A stretch of DNA of 20,152 nt from Bacteroidetes bacterium UBA2664 (lineage in GTDB: Bacteria > Bacteroidota > Rhodothermia > Balneolales > Balneolaceae), in contig DEMS01000028.1 of NCBI GenBank assembly GCA_002359315.1, positions 217,321 through 237,472 of the forward strand, written 5' to 3'. Numbering within the stretch: the first letter of the stretch is position 1; every line of letters begins with the position of its first letter. Made by a program: the position numbers and the translations under genes. Positions 1-8,381 of this stretch are shown piece after piece. The notes beneath the pieces are model-generated. The model searched no databases. It saw only the letters and a list, made by a program, of their open reading frames with translations, and was not told where the DNA came from.

Positions 1-953
1 GATCCGGTGTCTCTATAAATCATAAGATCTCTGAGAAAATGTTCCAAAGAGTTACAGAGTGCGATTTGATTTTCACGACTTAGTGAGCTATTCCAATGTT
101 GTATAATTGCAAGAATTTCCGGGACATCCTGAATGTAGGAATAGCGAAGAAAATCGATCAATTCCAATCTGTTTTTTTGAAGTGATTCCGGATCAAAAAA
201 TCTTGAAAGGGAGTAGTTCCCTCCGGATAATCTGGCTAAAAAATGAGCTATTTTTTCATCATGCTGATCATATTTAATGAGTCCGGAAGCCACTTCTTCA
301 TTTGAAAGAGTTTGAAGCCGGATCTGTTGACATCGAGATGTAATCGTGGGTAGTAATTGATCCGTTTTTGAAGCTGTAAGAATAAATAGAATATTCTCGG
401 AAGGCTCTTCAAGAAGCTTGAGGAATGCGTTTGCAGACTCTTTTTTCATCGTATCGATACCTGTGATCACAATAACCGTTCGATCGCCCTCATTGGGTTT
501 GTAGACGGTTCTGGGGCGAATCTCTTCGTGATAGTAGGCAATCGAGTAAAATGCCAGCAGATTTTTTGATGATTCAGTTTCAGTTAGAACAGGCCTCATC
601 GTAAAGTCCACTATTTCATATGGATCTTCTGAAAGTAATTTTAGGCGGGCTAAAAGCTCATCATGGCCTACTTTTGAAGGAAGTGGAATGAAGACATGAA
701 TATCCGGATGGGTATACCAACTCGACTTTTTTGATCGGGCAGATCCTTTTAGATCTGTGTAGTTATCGATTCCATTGATGATTTCAGCTAATGCGAGTGC
801 AAAAGCTGTTTTTCCTGATCCTTCGGGGCCGGTGATCAGATAGGAGTGGCTCAATCTGCCGGATTGGAGTATTTTTTCAATATGTGAAATGGCCTTTTCC
901 TGTCCGACCAACCTCCGGTTTCCAAACGATATGTCCAGGTTATTCAGATCCAT
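1..953 (-). CDS. holB: DNA polymerase III subunit delta-prime, C-terminus cut by window edge
   Basis: Clamp-loader AAA+ subunit that helps load the sliding clamp onto primed DNA. The gene runs off the left edge, so the last part of the collar domain is missing. Visible from the N-terminus: a conserved 'LVGQEKAI' start, a Walker A loop GPEGSGKT (about residues 42-49), a degenerate Walker B region (VIVITGID, about 160-167), 'NAFLKLLEEP' (about 175-184) and the SRC arginine-finger motif (about 206-208). The four zinc-binding cysteines usually found after the Walker A helix in delta-prime/DnaX proteins are absent: the stretch from about 60 to 82 has no Cys. The start ATG (953-951) overlaps the TGA of the upstream ccmB-like gene by one base (TGATG), so translation is probably coupled. 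Delta-prime is preferred over DnaX because the gene lacks the DnaX zinc module and Walker B acidic pair; the missing C-terminus prevents a final check. Confidence 0.88.
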   Translation of the reverse strand, partial: MDLNNLDISFGNRRLVGQEKAISHIEKILQSGRLSHSYLITGPEGSGKTAFALALAEIINGIDNYTDLKGSARSKKSSWYTHPDIHVFIPLPSKVGHDELLARLKLLSEDPYEIVDFTMRPVLTETESSKNLLAFYSIAYYHEEIRPRTVYKPNEGDRTVIVITGIDTMKKESANAFLKLLEEPSENILFILTASKTDQLLPTITSRCQQIRLQTLSNEEVASGLIKYDQHDEKIAHFLARLSGGNYSLSRFFDPESLQKNRLELIDFLRYSYIQDVPEILAIIQHWNSSLSRENQIALCNSLEHFLRDLMIYRDTG

Positions 954-1642
954 CACTCTTCCCATATAAAGTCAAAAAGTATAATACCGGTTGTAATAGT
1001 CACGCCGCAAAAACCAATCAGTGCAAAAAGATCATTAAGTGCTGAGCCATCAGGGCCTTCAATTAAGGCAAACTTAGTTGTTCGTGTTAAAATCAGCAGC
1101 AATGGAACCAAAAGTGGAATACAAAGAACTGAAAACAGGGCTCCTTTTCGATCGGCTTGAGAAATCATGGCAGAGGTTAATGTAGTTACAGCAGCCAATC
1201 CCGCTGACCCAAAAAGGAGTGAACAGATTAAATAAAATGGACTGATGATTGGCAGATCCATCATTAAAATGTAGAAAAAGAAGGTAAAAATGTGCAGGAG
1301 TAATAGAAACAGAAAATTAAAAATTAATTTACCAATGAAAACATCGGTTGCTCCTGAATGAAGTTGTAGTAATGCCCATGTTTTTTTGTCTGCTTCCTGC
1401 AGAAAAGATCTCATCATTCCGGACATCGCAGCAAACAGGATGATAATCCAGATCAATCCACTTTTCGGTGTTGGGTCCAGTTGATTAGCGCGCAGTGTAA
1501 AAAGGACTAACAGTAGAGAAGCTCCTGTAAATGCTAAAAGGGTATTCAATGCATATTTCGTACGGAGTTCCTGGAGGACTTCTTTCTTTAATATTGCAAG
1601 TGCAGGTTTATACATACTGAAATCTATCAAAATTGCGAACAT
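953..1642 (-). CDS. ccmB: Heme exporter protein CcmB (ABC permease of cytochrome c maturation)
   Basis: Polytopic membrane protein of 229 residues with about six hydrophobic segments. A short cytoplasmic N-terminus (KKEVLQELRTKYALN) resembles the start of CcmB proteins, followed by the family pattern of a permease with 'SFLQEADKKTWALLQL' and a PLLVPLLLI stretch near residues 175-185. CcmB is the permease partner of the ATPase CcmA in the system I cytochrome c maturation pathway. Neither ccmA nor ccmC is in the window. A second in-frame ATG at 1615 would give 220 residues, the usual family length, and may be the true start; neither ATG has a clear ribosome binding site. The gene heads a leftward unit with holB directly behind it. 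The assignment rests on overall hydrophobic pattern and remembered family consensus, since CcmB has no catalytic motif; another ABC-2-like permease is the main alternative. Confidence 0.8.
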   Translation of the reverse strand: MFAILIDFSMYKPALAILKKEVLQELRTKYALNTLLAFTGASLLLVLFTLRANQLDPTPKSGLIWIIILFAAMSGMMRSFLQEADKKTWALLQLHSGATDVFIGKLIFNFLFLLLLHIFTFFFYILMMDLPIISPFYLICSLLFGSAGLAAVTTLTSAMISQADRKGALFSVLCIPLLVPLLLILTRTTKFALIEGPDGSALNDLFALIGFCGVTITTGIILFDFIWEE

Positions 1643-1772
1643 TTAAGGTACAAAAAAGGGGGCAATATTTGATGTGAAATTACAGCAAAACCGTGAAAAC
1701 TATTCATATACATAAAATTAATAGGATTTCTAACGGTATAAAACATTGGTTGATATAAGTATTTTTGTGAAT

Positions 1773-1803
1773 GGTTCGTTACCTTTGGTACGGAACCTTT
1801 TTT
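1773..1803 (+). terminator. Hairpin plus T6 in the leader of the PtsN-like gene
   Basis: Arms GGTTCGTTACC (1773-1783) and GGTACGGAACC (1787-1797) form nine base pairs with one 2x2 internal mismatch and a TTT loop, followed directly by six T (1798-1803). This is the form of an intrinsic terminator reading rightwards. No rightward gene precedes it in the window and the next start codon (1845) is 41 bases away, so it may act as a leader attenuator or end a short upstream transcript. On the minus strand no T-run follows. Confidence 0.55.
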
Positions 1804-1844
1804 AAGAGCGTATTGGTTGAAAACTAAACTGTGACAATTTTTTT

Positions 1845-2315
1845 ATGAATATCTATTCACTGCTTGAACTCTCCACAATTCTTGTAAATCCGAACATTTC
1901 CGGAAAAGAGAAACTTTTAAATCAGATGATTGACACTTTAAAAAATAGTGTTACTGAAACTCAACTGGAGGATATTCGAACGGCGGTATTTGAAAGAGAA
2001 AAAATAATGTCGACCGGAGTTGGAAAGAATCTTGCAATACCACACGGAAAAGTGTCATCGATAGATGAACATTTGGCCAGTTTTGCATTATTAAAGGATC
2101 CGATCGATTTTGATTCTATTGATGGGAATCCTGTAAAAATGGCCTTTTTACTTATTGGGCCTGAAAAAAAGAATAGTGCGCATATCAAATTATTGAGCCG
2201 AATTTCCAGGTTGATGAATAACAGTTCTTTCAGAGATTCGCTTTCAGAATGTAAAACGGAACAGGATATTTATGATATGTTTGAATTGGAGGAGAAGCGG
2301 TATTTCGGTAACTAA
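1845..2315 (+). CDS. ptsN: Orphan PTS EIIA domain protein, PtsN-like
   Basis: Single-domain phosphocarrier of the fructose/mannitol/nitrogen EIIA family, 156 residues, close to the usual EIIA-Ntr size. The signature region is clear: 'FEREKIMSTGVGKNLAIPHGK' type sequence around residues 49-69, with the phosphorylatable histidine at H67 in AIPHG. It carries no EIIB/EIIC transport domain, and no EI or HPr gene is visible, so a regulatory rather than sugar-transport role is likely. It is the first gene of a cluster with a PBP4-type peptidase 10 bases downstream and then a sigma-54 activator. The ATG follows a run of seven T and lacks a Shine-Dalgarno sequence, as at many starts in this window. 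The family is certain; the exact regulatory role is inference. Confidence 0.88.
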   Translation: MNIYSLLELSTILVNPNISGKEKLLNQMIDTLKNSVTETQLEDIRTAVFEREKIMSTGVGKNLAIPHGKVSSIDEHLASFALLKDPIDFDSIDGNPVKMAFLLIGPEKKNSAHIKLLSRISRLMNNSSFRDSLSECKTEQDIYDMFELEEKRYFGN

Positions 2316-2325
2316 AACCGGAGAC

Positions 2326-3786
2326 ATGAAAACGAACCGAACTTTTTTACTCCCTTTATTTTTACTTACACTTTATATCTCATTCCCCGGCACAAACTAC
2401 GCACAACTGTCAGGGCCGATCGAAACAATTATCGAAACCAGTAGAGCTTCAAATGCATTTTGGGCTATTCAAGTAATGGATAGTCAGGGTAATTTTATTG
2501 AAGAGTTGAATGGGGATAAGTTAGTACGGCCTGCATCCAATCTAAAACTACTGACGAGTGGGGCACTATTAGACCGATTGGGGCCGGATTTCTATTTTGA
2601 AACAACTCTCTACGGGAGGGGGGAGCAGGTAGATAGTGTGTGGGTTGGCGATCTGGTAATCGAAGGAGTAGGAGATCCCAGTATCGATGGAAATTTTTAT
2701 AATGATAATCCGCTTTTTGTATTTGAAAAGTGGGTTCATACTTTAATTTCGAATGGTATCACACGAATTGATGGCGATGTATTTGGGTTTGATGGCCTGT
2801 TCGATGATGTTCCTTATCCGAGAGGGTGGGAGTGGGATGATCTGAGTTACTATTATGCACCGGAAATCAGTGCACTATCATTTAATTCAAATGTGGTGAA
2901 CCTGGAAGTAACTGCTGAGGGCCCGGTCGGATCCATTCCTGAAATTGTATGGTCTCCGTTCAATACGCCTTATGTTGAGTTTATTAATGAGCAGATTATA
3001 ACACCCCCCGGAACCCGTTACGAAGAGTCATACCGAAGGATATTGGGTTCTAATACGATTGTATTAAGAAGCACACTCCCACAGGGATATTATGAGACAG
3101 AGCCGTTATCCGTTTCAAATCCACCGCACTACTTTTTGGATACATTTGTTAGATATTTGGAGTTGAGAGGGATTGAAGTGATGGGGTCCGTATTTATTAA
3201 TAATGATTATTATCAATGGACGAATGAGAATTTAGTGCCTATTGATATACACAGATCTGAACCTCTTTACCGGTTAATTGAGCGGTTAAATCAAGAGAGT
3301 GATAATTTCTATACTGAGATGCTCATCAAAAAACTGGGGCATCTGGAATATAATGTACAAGGCACAACAGAGCTGGGGTTAGAGGTACTAAAACAGTATA
3401 TGCATGAAATGCAGTTTGACACTACTGAAGTTCAACTCAGAGACGGTTCCGGATTGTCAAATGCAACGCTTGTGAATATATCCGATTTTAACAGGTATTT
3501 ATACTTAATAAAGAAGTATGACTTTTTCCCATATCTTTACAATTCAATGGCTGTTGCCGGTGAGAGTGGAACCCTGGAGCATCGGTTTAGAAATTCTCCA
3601 TTGAGGGGAAATTTTATGGCCAAGACCGGTTTTGTTTCTGGAGTAAGGGCGCTATCCGGTTATTTAACGACTTTATCAGGTGAAGATTTGACCATAACCC
3701 TTATTACAAATAACTATTCGGTGCGGACTTCTCATATTGATTTTATTCATCAGCAGATCCTTGAATATCTTTATAATAATTATTGA
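2326..3786 (+). CDS. dacB: D-alanyl-D-alanine carboxypeptidase/endopeptidase (PBP4, family S13)
   Basis: Periplasmic low-molecular-mass penicillin-binding protein that trims stem peptides or cleaves cross-links in peptidoglycan. All three serine-peptidase motifs are present: SxxK as SNLK (S71/K74 from this start), SxN as SDN (325-327) and KTG (433-435), with 'DGSGLS' at 373-378 that is typical of S13. The long insert between SxxK and SxN is also typical. An N-terminal signal peptide (K/R then a hydrophobic run, cleavage likely after NYA) supports the ATG at 2326. It also has a GGAG ribosome binding site five bases upstream, whereas longer in-frame starts would put 18 charged residues before the signal and overlap the PtsN-like gene. 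486 residues is normal for the family. It lies 10 bases after the PtsN-like gene and overlaps the next gene by one base (TGATG), so the three are probably one operon. Confidence 0.93.
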   Translation: MKTNRTFLLPLFLLTLYISFPGTNYAQLSGPIETIIETSRASNAFWAIQVMDSQGNFIEELNGDKLVRPASNLKLLTSGALLDRLGPDFYFETTLYGRGEQVDSVWVGDLVIEGVGDPSIDGNFYNDNPLFVFEKWVHTLISNGITRIDGDVFGFDGLFDDVPYPRGWEWDDLSYYYAPEISALSFNSNVVNLEVTAEGPVGSIPEIVWSPFNTPYVEFINEQIITPPGTRYEESYRRILGSNTIVLRSTLPQGYYETEPLSVSNPPHYFLDTFVRYLELRGIEVMGSVFINNDYYQWTNENLVPIDIHRSEPLYRLIERLNQESDNFYTEMLIKKLGHLEYNVQGTTELGLEVLKQYMHEMQFDTTEVQLRDGSGLSNATLVNISDFNRYLYLIKKYDFFPYLYNSMAVAGESGTLEHRFRNSPLRGNFMAKTGFVSGVRALSGYLTTLSGEDLTITLITNNYSVRTSHIDFIHQQILEYLYNNY

Positions 3787-5165
3787 TGAATATGGCCAAA
3801 TCTAAAGGAACCATCTTAATAACAGACGATGAAAAGAGTATCCGGAATACTCTTAGAGAGATTCTTGAATTCGAGAGATATGACATCCTGGAAGCTGAAA
3901 ATGGTGAAAAAGCATTAGAGACAATAAAAAAGGAGCATATTGATTTAGTTATTCTTGATATTAAAATGCAGGGAATGGATGGCATTGAGGTATTGGAAAA
4001 GATTAAGAAAATTGCACCGGAATTGCCTGTTATTATGATATCGGGTCATGGAACCATCAAAATTGCTGTAGAAGCTACGAAATTAGGGGCGTACGACTTC
4101 CTTGAAAAACCTCCTGACCTAAATCGCTTGCTGATTAGTATCAGAAATGGCCTGGACAGCAGTGAATTAATCAAGGAAAATAAACAGATTAGATCTGAAC
4201 TATACGGAAGTACTGAAATTATTGGAAAAAGCCCTGCAATTGAGAGTATTAAAAAATTGATCTCAAAAGTTGCATCCAGCAATAGCAGAGTATTGATTAC
4301 CGGTGAAAATGGAACAGGAAAAGAGCTTGTGGCAAGAGCTATTCATGATCAAAGTGAACGATCATCAAAGAAATTTGTAGATGTAAACTGTGCTGCAATC
4401 CCGGCCGATTTGTTGGAGAGTGAATTATTTGGCCATGAAAAAGGAGCTTTTACCGGGGCCTCTGCTCAACGAATCGGAAAATTTGAGCAGGCAGATGGAG
4501 GAACTCTCTTTTTAGATGAGATCGGTGATATGTCGGCCGACTCACAGGCAAAGGTCTTAAGGGCACTGCAGGAAAATCGAATTGTGAGGGTAGGTGGAAA
4601 TGAGCGGATTGACATTGATGTGAGGATTTTAGCGGCAACAAATAAGGATCTCCAGGATGAAATTCAAGCGGGCAGTTTTCGGGAAGATCTTTTTCACAGA
4701 TTAAATGTAATCCCTATTCAATTACCGCCACTTCGTGACCGGCGTGAGGATATCACACTGTTAGCTAAGTGGTATCTGGATAAGCTGTCGGAAAAAGAGA
4801 TCATATTTTCGGGCAAATCTTTTACAGAGGATGCATTGGAAGAGATGAAAAAGATGGAATGGCCCGGTAATATCCGAGAACTTCAAAATATTGTTGAAAG
4901 AGTTGCATTATTGTCTACAGATGAGAAGATAACAGCGTCAGATATAGAACGGTTAACCATATCAAAAGGTAAGAATAAAAATCAATTGGGCTTGACAATA
5001 GATAACACGGAATCATTTCATGACTATAAAGAAGAGGCAGAAAAACTGTTTTTATTAAAAAAACTGGAAAAGTATGATTGGAATATATCTTCAACGGCAG
5101 ATGCGATCGGAATACAGAGAAGCCACATTTATACAAAGATGAAGAAATATGGTATTGAAAGATAA
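3786..5165 (+). CDS. Sigma-54-dependent response regulator, NtrC family, NtrX-like
   Basis: Transcription activator with three domains. The receiver domain (about 8-125) has acidic residues DD near 14-15, the phosphorylation site D58 in 'LVILDIKMQGMDG' and K108 in 'FLEKPPD'. The AAA+ sigma-54 interaction domain (about 140-375) has Walker A GENGTGK (173-179), the intact sigma-54 contact loop GAFTGA (220-225), Walker B TLFLDE (240-245) and an R-finger region 'FREDLFHRLNV'. The C-terminal Fis-type helix-turn-helix is around 433-456. 'SGHGTIKIAVEATKLGAYDFLEKP' style sequence is most like NtrX among NtrC relatives. ATG at 3786 overlaps the dacB stop (TGATG); an ATG at 3792 is equally possible, and an in-frame TTG at 3783 is less likely. 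No histidine kinase is adjacent, so the input signal is unknown. As the GAFTGA loop is intact, it should activate sigma-54 promoters. Confidence 0.93.
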   Translation: MNMAKSKGTILITDDEKSIRNTLREILEFERYDILEAENGEKALETIKKEHIDLVILDIKMQGMDGIEVLEKIKKIAPELPVIMISGHGTIKIAVEATKLGAYDFLEKPPDLNRLLISIRNGLDSSELIKENKQIRSELYGSTEIIGKSPAIESIKKLISKVASSNSRVLITGENGTGKELVARAIHDQSERSSKKFVDVNCAAIPADLLESELFGHEKGAFTGASAQRIGKFEQADGGTLFLDEIGDMSADSQAKVLRALQENRIVRVGGNERIDIDVRILAATNKDLQDEIQAGSFREDLFHRLNVIPIQLPPLRDRREDITLLAKWYLDKLSEKEIIFSGKSFTEDALEEMKKMEWPGNIRELQNIVERVALLSTDEKITASDIERLTISKGKNKNQLGLTIDNTESFHDYKEEAEKLFLLKKLEKYDWNISSTADAIGIQRSHIYTKMKKYGIER

Positions 5166-5248
5166 ATTAGATTTTTGAATGTGGAATAGGGGGCATGGAG
5201 TTAGTAAATTGATTTCAAAGAGTTAATTCGGATAAAAAATAAATTACA

Positions 5249-6142
5249 GTGTCTGCAAAAATAATAGATGGAAAGAAGGTTTCAGAAATTACAATGGATC
5301 TCATTCGTGATGACGTCGAAAGATGGGTTGGAGCCGGTAACAGACGACCCTTTCTCAAAGTAGTGCAAGTCGGTACAGATCCGGCCTCAACAACCTATAT
5401 TGGTGCTAAAACCAGAGCGTGTAAGAGAGTTGGAATAGAGACCGATACAACCCATTTATCGGATACAGTTTCCGCTAAAGAATTAAAAGCCACTATTCGG
5501 TCATTCAATAATGATGATTCGATTGATGGGATATTAGTTCAACTTCCACTTCCACTCCATTTATCTTCTCATGATGTGATTGAAAGTATTGATCATAAAA
5601 AAGATGTAGATGGGTTTCATCCGATGAATGTAGGCAGATTAACGGTTGATCAGCCAACGTTTAAATCGTGTACACCGGCCGGAATTTTTGAACTATTTCG
5701 TTATTACAGTATCCCGGTTAAAAGTAAACACGCCGTTGTAGTCGGTGCCAGCAATATTGTAGGTTCCCCAATGGCAACGATGTTATCACGCGAAAATTCA
5801 GAGGGTAAAGCGACGACTACTATCTGTCATAAGTACACAAAAGATCTGACTCAACATACCATAGGGGCGGATATTCTTGTGGTAGCAGCCGGCCAGCCCA
5901 ATCTGATCAAGGCTGAAATGGTTAAAGAAGGTGCGGTCATCATCGATGTCGGAATCAATCGTATTGCAGATGAAACCACCGAAAAAGGGTACAAATTAGT
6001 TGGAGATTGTGATTTTAATGGACTTAAGAATAAAGCCAGCTGGATAACACCGGTGCCGGGAGGCGTAGGCCCCATGACCGTGGCCATGTTGATGAAAAAC
6101 ACACTTTTAGCAGCAAAAAAGTCAATATATCCGGAAGAGTAA
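5249..6142 (+). CDS. folD: Bifunctional methylenetetrahydrofolate dehydrogenase / methenyltetrahydrofolate cyclohydrolase
   Basis: Cytosolic one-carbon enzyme interconverting 5,10-methylene-, methenyl- and 10-formyl-tetrahydrofolate with NADP. The catalytic lysine is K54 in 'TYIGAKTRACKRVGI'; 'ILVQLPLP' (95-102) and 'KDVDGFHP' (118-125) form the folate site. The Rossmann loop 'GASNIVGSP' (166-174) and the C-terminal signature TPVPGGVGPMT (267-277) are intact. 297 residues is the normal length. A short extra segment (RENSEGKAT, about 181-189) before the 'TICH' strand, and HKYT where HSRT is usual, are mild variations. Translation starts with GTG at 5249, as no in-frame ATG fits the conserved 'KIIDGKKVSE' N-terminus. 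It stands 83 bases after the response regulator and may have its own promoter. Confidence 0.96.
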   Translation: MSAKIIDGKKVSEITMDLIRDDVERWVGAGNRRPFLKVVQVGTDPASTTYIGAKTRACKRVGIETDTTHLSDTVSAKELKATIRSFNNDDSIDGILVQLPLPLHLSSHDVIESIDHKKDVDGFHPMNVGRLTVDQPTFKSCTPAGIFELFRYYSIPVKSKHAVVVGASNIVGSPMATMLSRENSEGKATTTICHKYTKDLTQHTIGADILVVAAGQPNLIKAEMVKEGAVIIDVGINRIADETTEKGYKLVGDCDFNGLKNKASWITPVPGGVGPMTVAMLMKNTLLAAKKSIYPEE

Positions 6143-6205
6143 ACAGATGTCCGGGTTTTCGGATTATCAACTGATAAAAACATCGATCAAATTAATTAGA
6201 TAAAA

Positions 6206-8323
6206 ATGAAACAGTTATTATTTATACTTTTTGGACTCATTCTCATTATGACAGCATGTAAAAACCCCAGCCGGACAGCAGATAATCCATTTTATTCTCC
6301 AAGTACACTTCCGTTTGAAGCGCCGGATTTTGATGCAATTGAAATCGATCACTTTAGGAATGCATTTCTGGACGGGATGGAATATCAGCTGGAAGAGATT
6401 GCGGAGATCACTTCCAATTCAGAAGATCCTGATTTTGAAAATACGATTATTACAATGGAGAGGTCTGGGGAACTTTTAAACCGAACACGCAGTGTTTTTT
6501 CCAACCTGACTTCTGCCCATACCAATGAACAAATTCAACAGTTACAATCTGAATTCGCACCACAATTTGCGGCACATTCTGATAATATTTGGTTGAACCG
6601 TGATCTTTTTGACCGGGTAGTGACTCTCTATGAGAGAAAAGATGAACTCAACCTGGATGATGCATCGGTAAAATTGATTGAAGATACTCATCGGAATTTT
6701 GTCAGGGCGGGAGCGATGCTTACAGATGAGGAACAGGTAAGGATGAGGGAAATTAATGAGAGAATATCTACATTAACGACTCAGTTTCAGGAAAATCTAT
6801 TGGCATTGACCCGAGAACGTGCAGTTGTAATTGAGGATGTAAACCGATTGGATGGATTAAGTGCAGATCGAATAGCTGCTGCAAAAGAAGCCGCAGAATC
6901 GAGGGGACATGAAGGAATGTATCTTCTAAATATTACCAATACAACACGGGTGCCTATTTTGTCGAGTTTAAATGATCGCCAACTTCGAAAAGAGGTTTGG
7001 GAAGCATCCGCTTATCGGGGTGTGGGTGAGGATGGAGGTATCGATAACAGGCCGATTGCGCTTGAATTGGCAGGGCTTAGGGCTGAACGAGCTGAGCTTC
7101 TGGGTTATGAAAACTATGCAAATTTTGCGCTTGAACCTCAAACGGCTCAATCTCCGGATAATGTATTATCTATGCTGAGTGATTTAATCCCGGCTGTGAT
7201 TTCAAATGCGGAAGGGGAGGCGGAGCTTATTACCCAGATGATGCGAGATGATGGTATCGAAGATGAACTTCAGGCGTGGGACTGGGAATATTATGCTGAA
7301 AAAGTTCGGAAAGCAGAATATGATATCGACGAATCTGAAGTTCGACCCTATTTTGAGTTGAACAGAGTTTTAGAAGACGGCGTATTCTATGCAATGAATC
7401 GTCTCTATGGCATTACATTTGAAGAGAGGTTTGATCTGCCACTGTATCATCCGGAAGTGCGAACATTTAATGTTTATGATCATGACGGGTCTCAATTAGG
7501 GCTTTTTTATGCAGATTATTTCAGCCGTGATTCTAAAAGAGGCGGAGCCTGGATGAATTCATTTGTTTCACAGTCTCATCTGCTTGGGAAAAAACCGGTT
7601 ATTGTAAATGTATTGAATATCCCGCCACCCGCAGAAGGTGAGCCGGCGTTGATCAGTTTTAGTAATGTTACAACTATGTTTCATGAGATGGGTCATGCAG
7701 TCCATGGCCTGTTCTCAGATGTAGAATATCCTTCTCATTCAGGGACATCAGTGCCCCGAGATTTTGTAGAATTTCCATCAACATTTGAAGAGGATTGGGC
7801 GATTCATCCGGACGTGTTACAGAATTATGCCATTCATTATGAGACTGGAGAACAGATACCGCAGGATCTTCTGGATCGCGTGATAGCAGCCAGAGATTTT
7901 AATCAAGGATTTGACACATATGAATATTTAGGTGCTACGATCGTTGACATGGAGTGGCATTTATTGTCGAGCAGTGAAATTCCTTCTGATGTCGAAAATT
8001 TTGAGTCTGAATCGTTAATGAAACACAATCTGGACTGGCATGTAATACCGCCGAGATATAAATCAGCCTACTTTTCACATATTTTCTCCGGTGGTTACTC
8101 AGCTAATTATTATGCTTACATATGGAGTGAAATATTAGCTGCTGATGCCTTTGCATTCATGAAAGAAGCCGGTGGTTTAACGCGTGAAAATGGGGATCGT
8201 TATCGTGCAAATATCCTTTCCAGGGGCGGAAGTGAAGACGCCATGACCTTATACAGACAGTATCGCGGCGGAGAACCTGATGTGAAACATCTGGTGGCCA
8301 GACGTGGGTTGAGTGTTGAATAA
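6206..8323 (+). CDS. dcp: Peptidyl-dipeptidase Dcp, M3 zinc metallopeptidase lipoprotein
   Basis: Zinc peptidase that removes C-terminal dipeptides or cleaves short oligopeptides. The zinc site HEMGH is at 493-497 and the third ligand is E522 in 'SVPRDFVEFPS', the Dcp-type arrangement (TPRDFVEFPS in E. coli Dcp). The rest of the M3 domain, including the late substrate-binding Tyr/His segment 'YKSAYFSHIFSGGYSANYY' (about 618-636), is intact. The N-terminus is a lipoprotein signal peptide with lipobox MTAC (Cys18), so the protein should be anchored in the envelope, unlike cytoplasmic E. coli Dcp. 705 residues fits the family plus the leader. The ATG at 6206 follows an A-rich stretch. Oligopeptidase A is the alternative, but the residues around E522 favour Dcp. 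Confidence 0.93.
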   Translation: MKQLLFILFGLILIMTACKNPSRTADNPFYSPSTLPFEAPDFDAIEIDHFRNAFLDGMEYQLEEIAEITSNSEDPDFENTIITMERSGELLNRTRSVFSNLTSAHTNEQIQQLQSEFAPQFAAHSDNIWLNRDLFDRVVTLYERKDELNLDDASVKLIEDTHRNFVRAGAMLTDEEQVRMREINERISTLTTQFQENLLALTRERAVVIEDVNRLDGLSADRIAAAKEAAESRGHEGMYLLNITNTTRVPILSSLNDRQLRKEVWEASAYRGVGEDGGIDNRPIALELAGLRAERAELLGYENYANFALEPQTAQSPDNVLSMLSDLIPAVISNAEGEAELITQMMRDDGIEDELQAWDWEYYAEKVRKAEYDIDESEVRPYFELNRVLEDGVFYAMNRLYGITFEERFDLPLYHPEVRTFNVYDHDGSQLGLFYADYFSRDSKRGGAWMNSFVSQSHLLGKKPVIVNVLNIPPPAEGEPALISFSNVTTMFHEMGHAVHGLFSDVEYPSHSGTSVPRDFVEFPSTFEEDWAIHPDVLQNYAIHYETGEQIPQDLLDRVIAARDFNQGFDTYEYLGATIVDMEWHLLSSSEIPSDVENFESESLMKHNLDWHVIPPRYKSAYFSHIFSGGYSANYYAYIWSEILAADAFAFMKEAGGLTRENGDRYRANILSRGGSEDAMTLYRQYRGGEPDVKHLVARRGLSVE

Positions 8324-8381
8324 GCACTCATGTGTTAATCAATTTTCAAGTAATATTGAATCCATTTTAACTTCGAATGAT

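Noticed and set aside
1674..1715. Thirteen-codon GTG mini-ORF in the leader before the PtsN-like gene, with an AGGGGG stretch upstream
   Set aside because: It is very short, uses GTG, and the purine stretch is about 11 bases away; such an ORF is expected by chance. No run of regulatory codons typical of a leader peptide is seen.
1760..1787. Two matches to the Bacteroidota -7 element TAnnTTTG (1760-1767 and 1780-1787)
   Set aside because: No TTG is found at the proper distance upstream of either, and the second lies inside the hairpin. Not enough to call a promoter.
2272..2325. Longer N-terminus of the PBP4 gene starting inside the PtsN-like gene
   Set aside because: It would place charged residues before the signal peptide; the ATG at 2326 has a GGAG site and a proper signal sequence.
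5851..6183. 110-codon open frame antisense to the end of folD, and similar antisense frames over nuoF, nuoG, PBP1A and ccmB
   Set aside because: They mirror the reading frames of strongly conserved genes, have no recognisable domains or start signals, and are low-complexity translations.
6143..6205. TCCG-GGTTTT-CGGA hairpin between folD and dcp
   Set aside because: Only four base pairs and no T-run after it; too weak to call a terminator.
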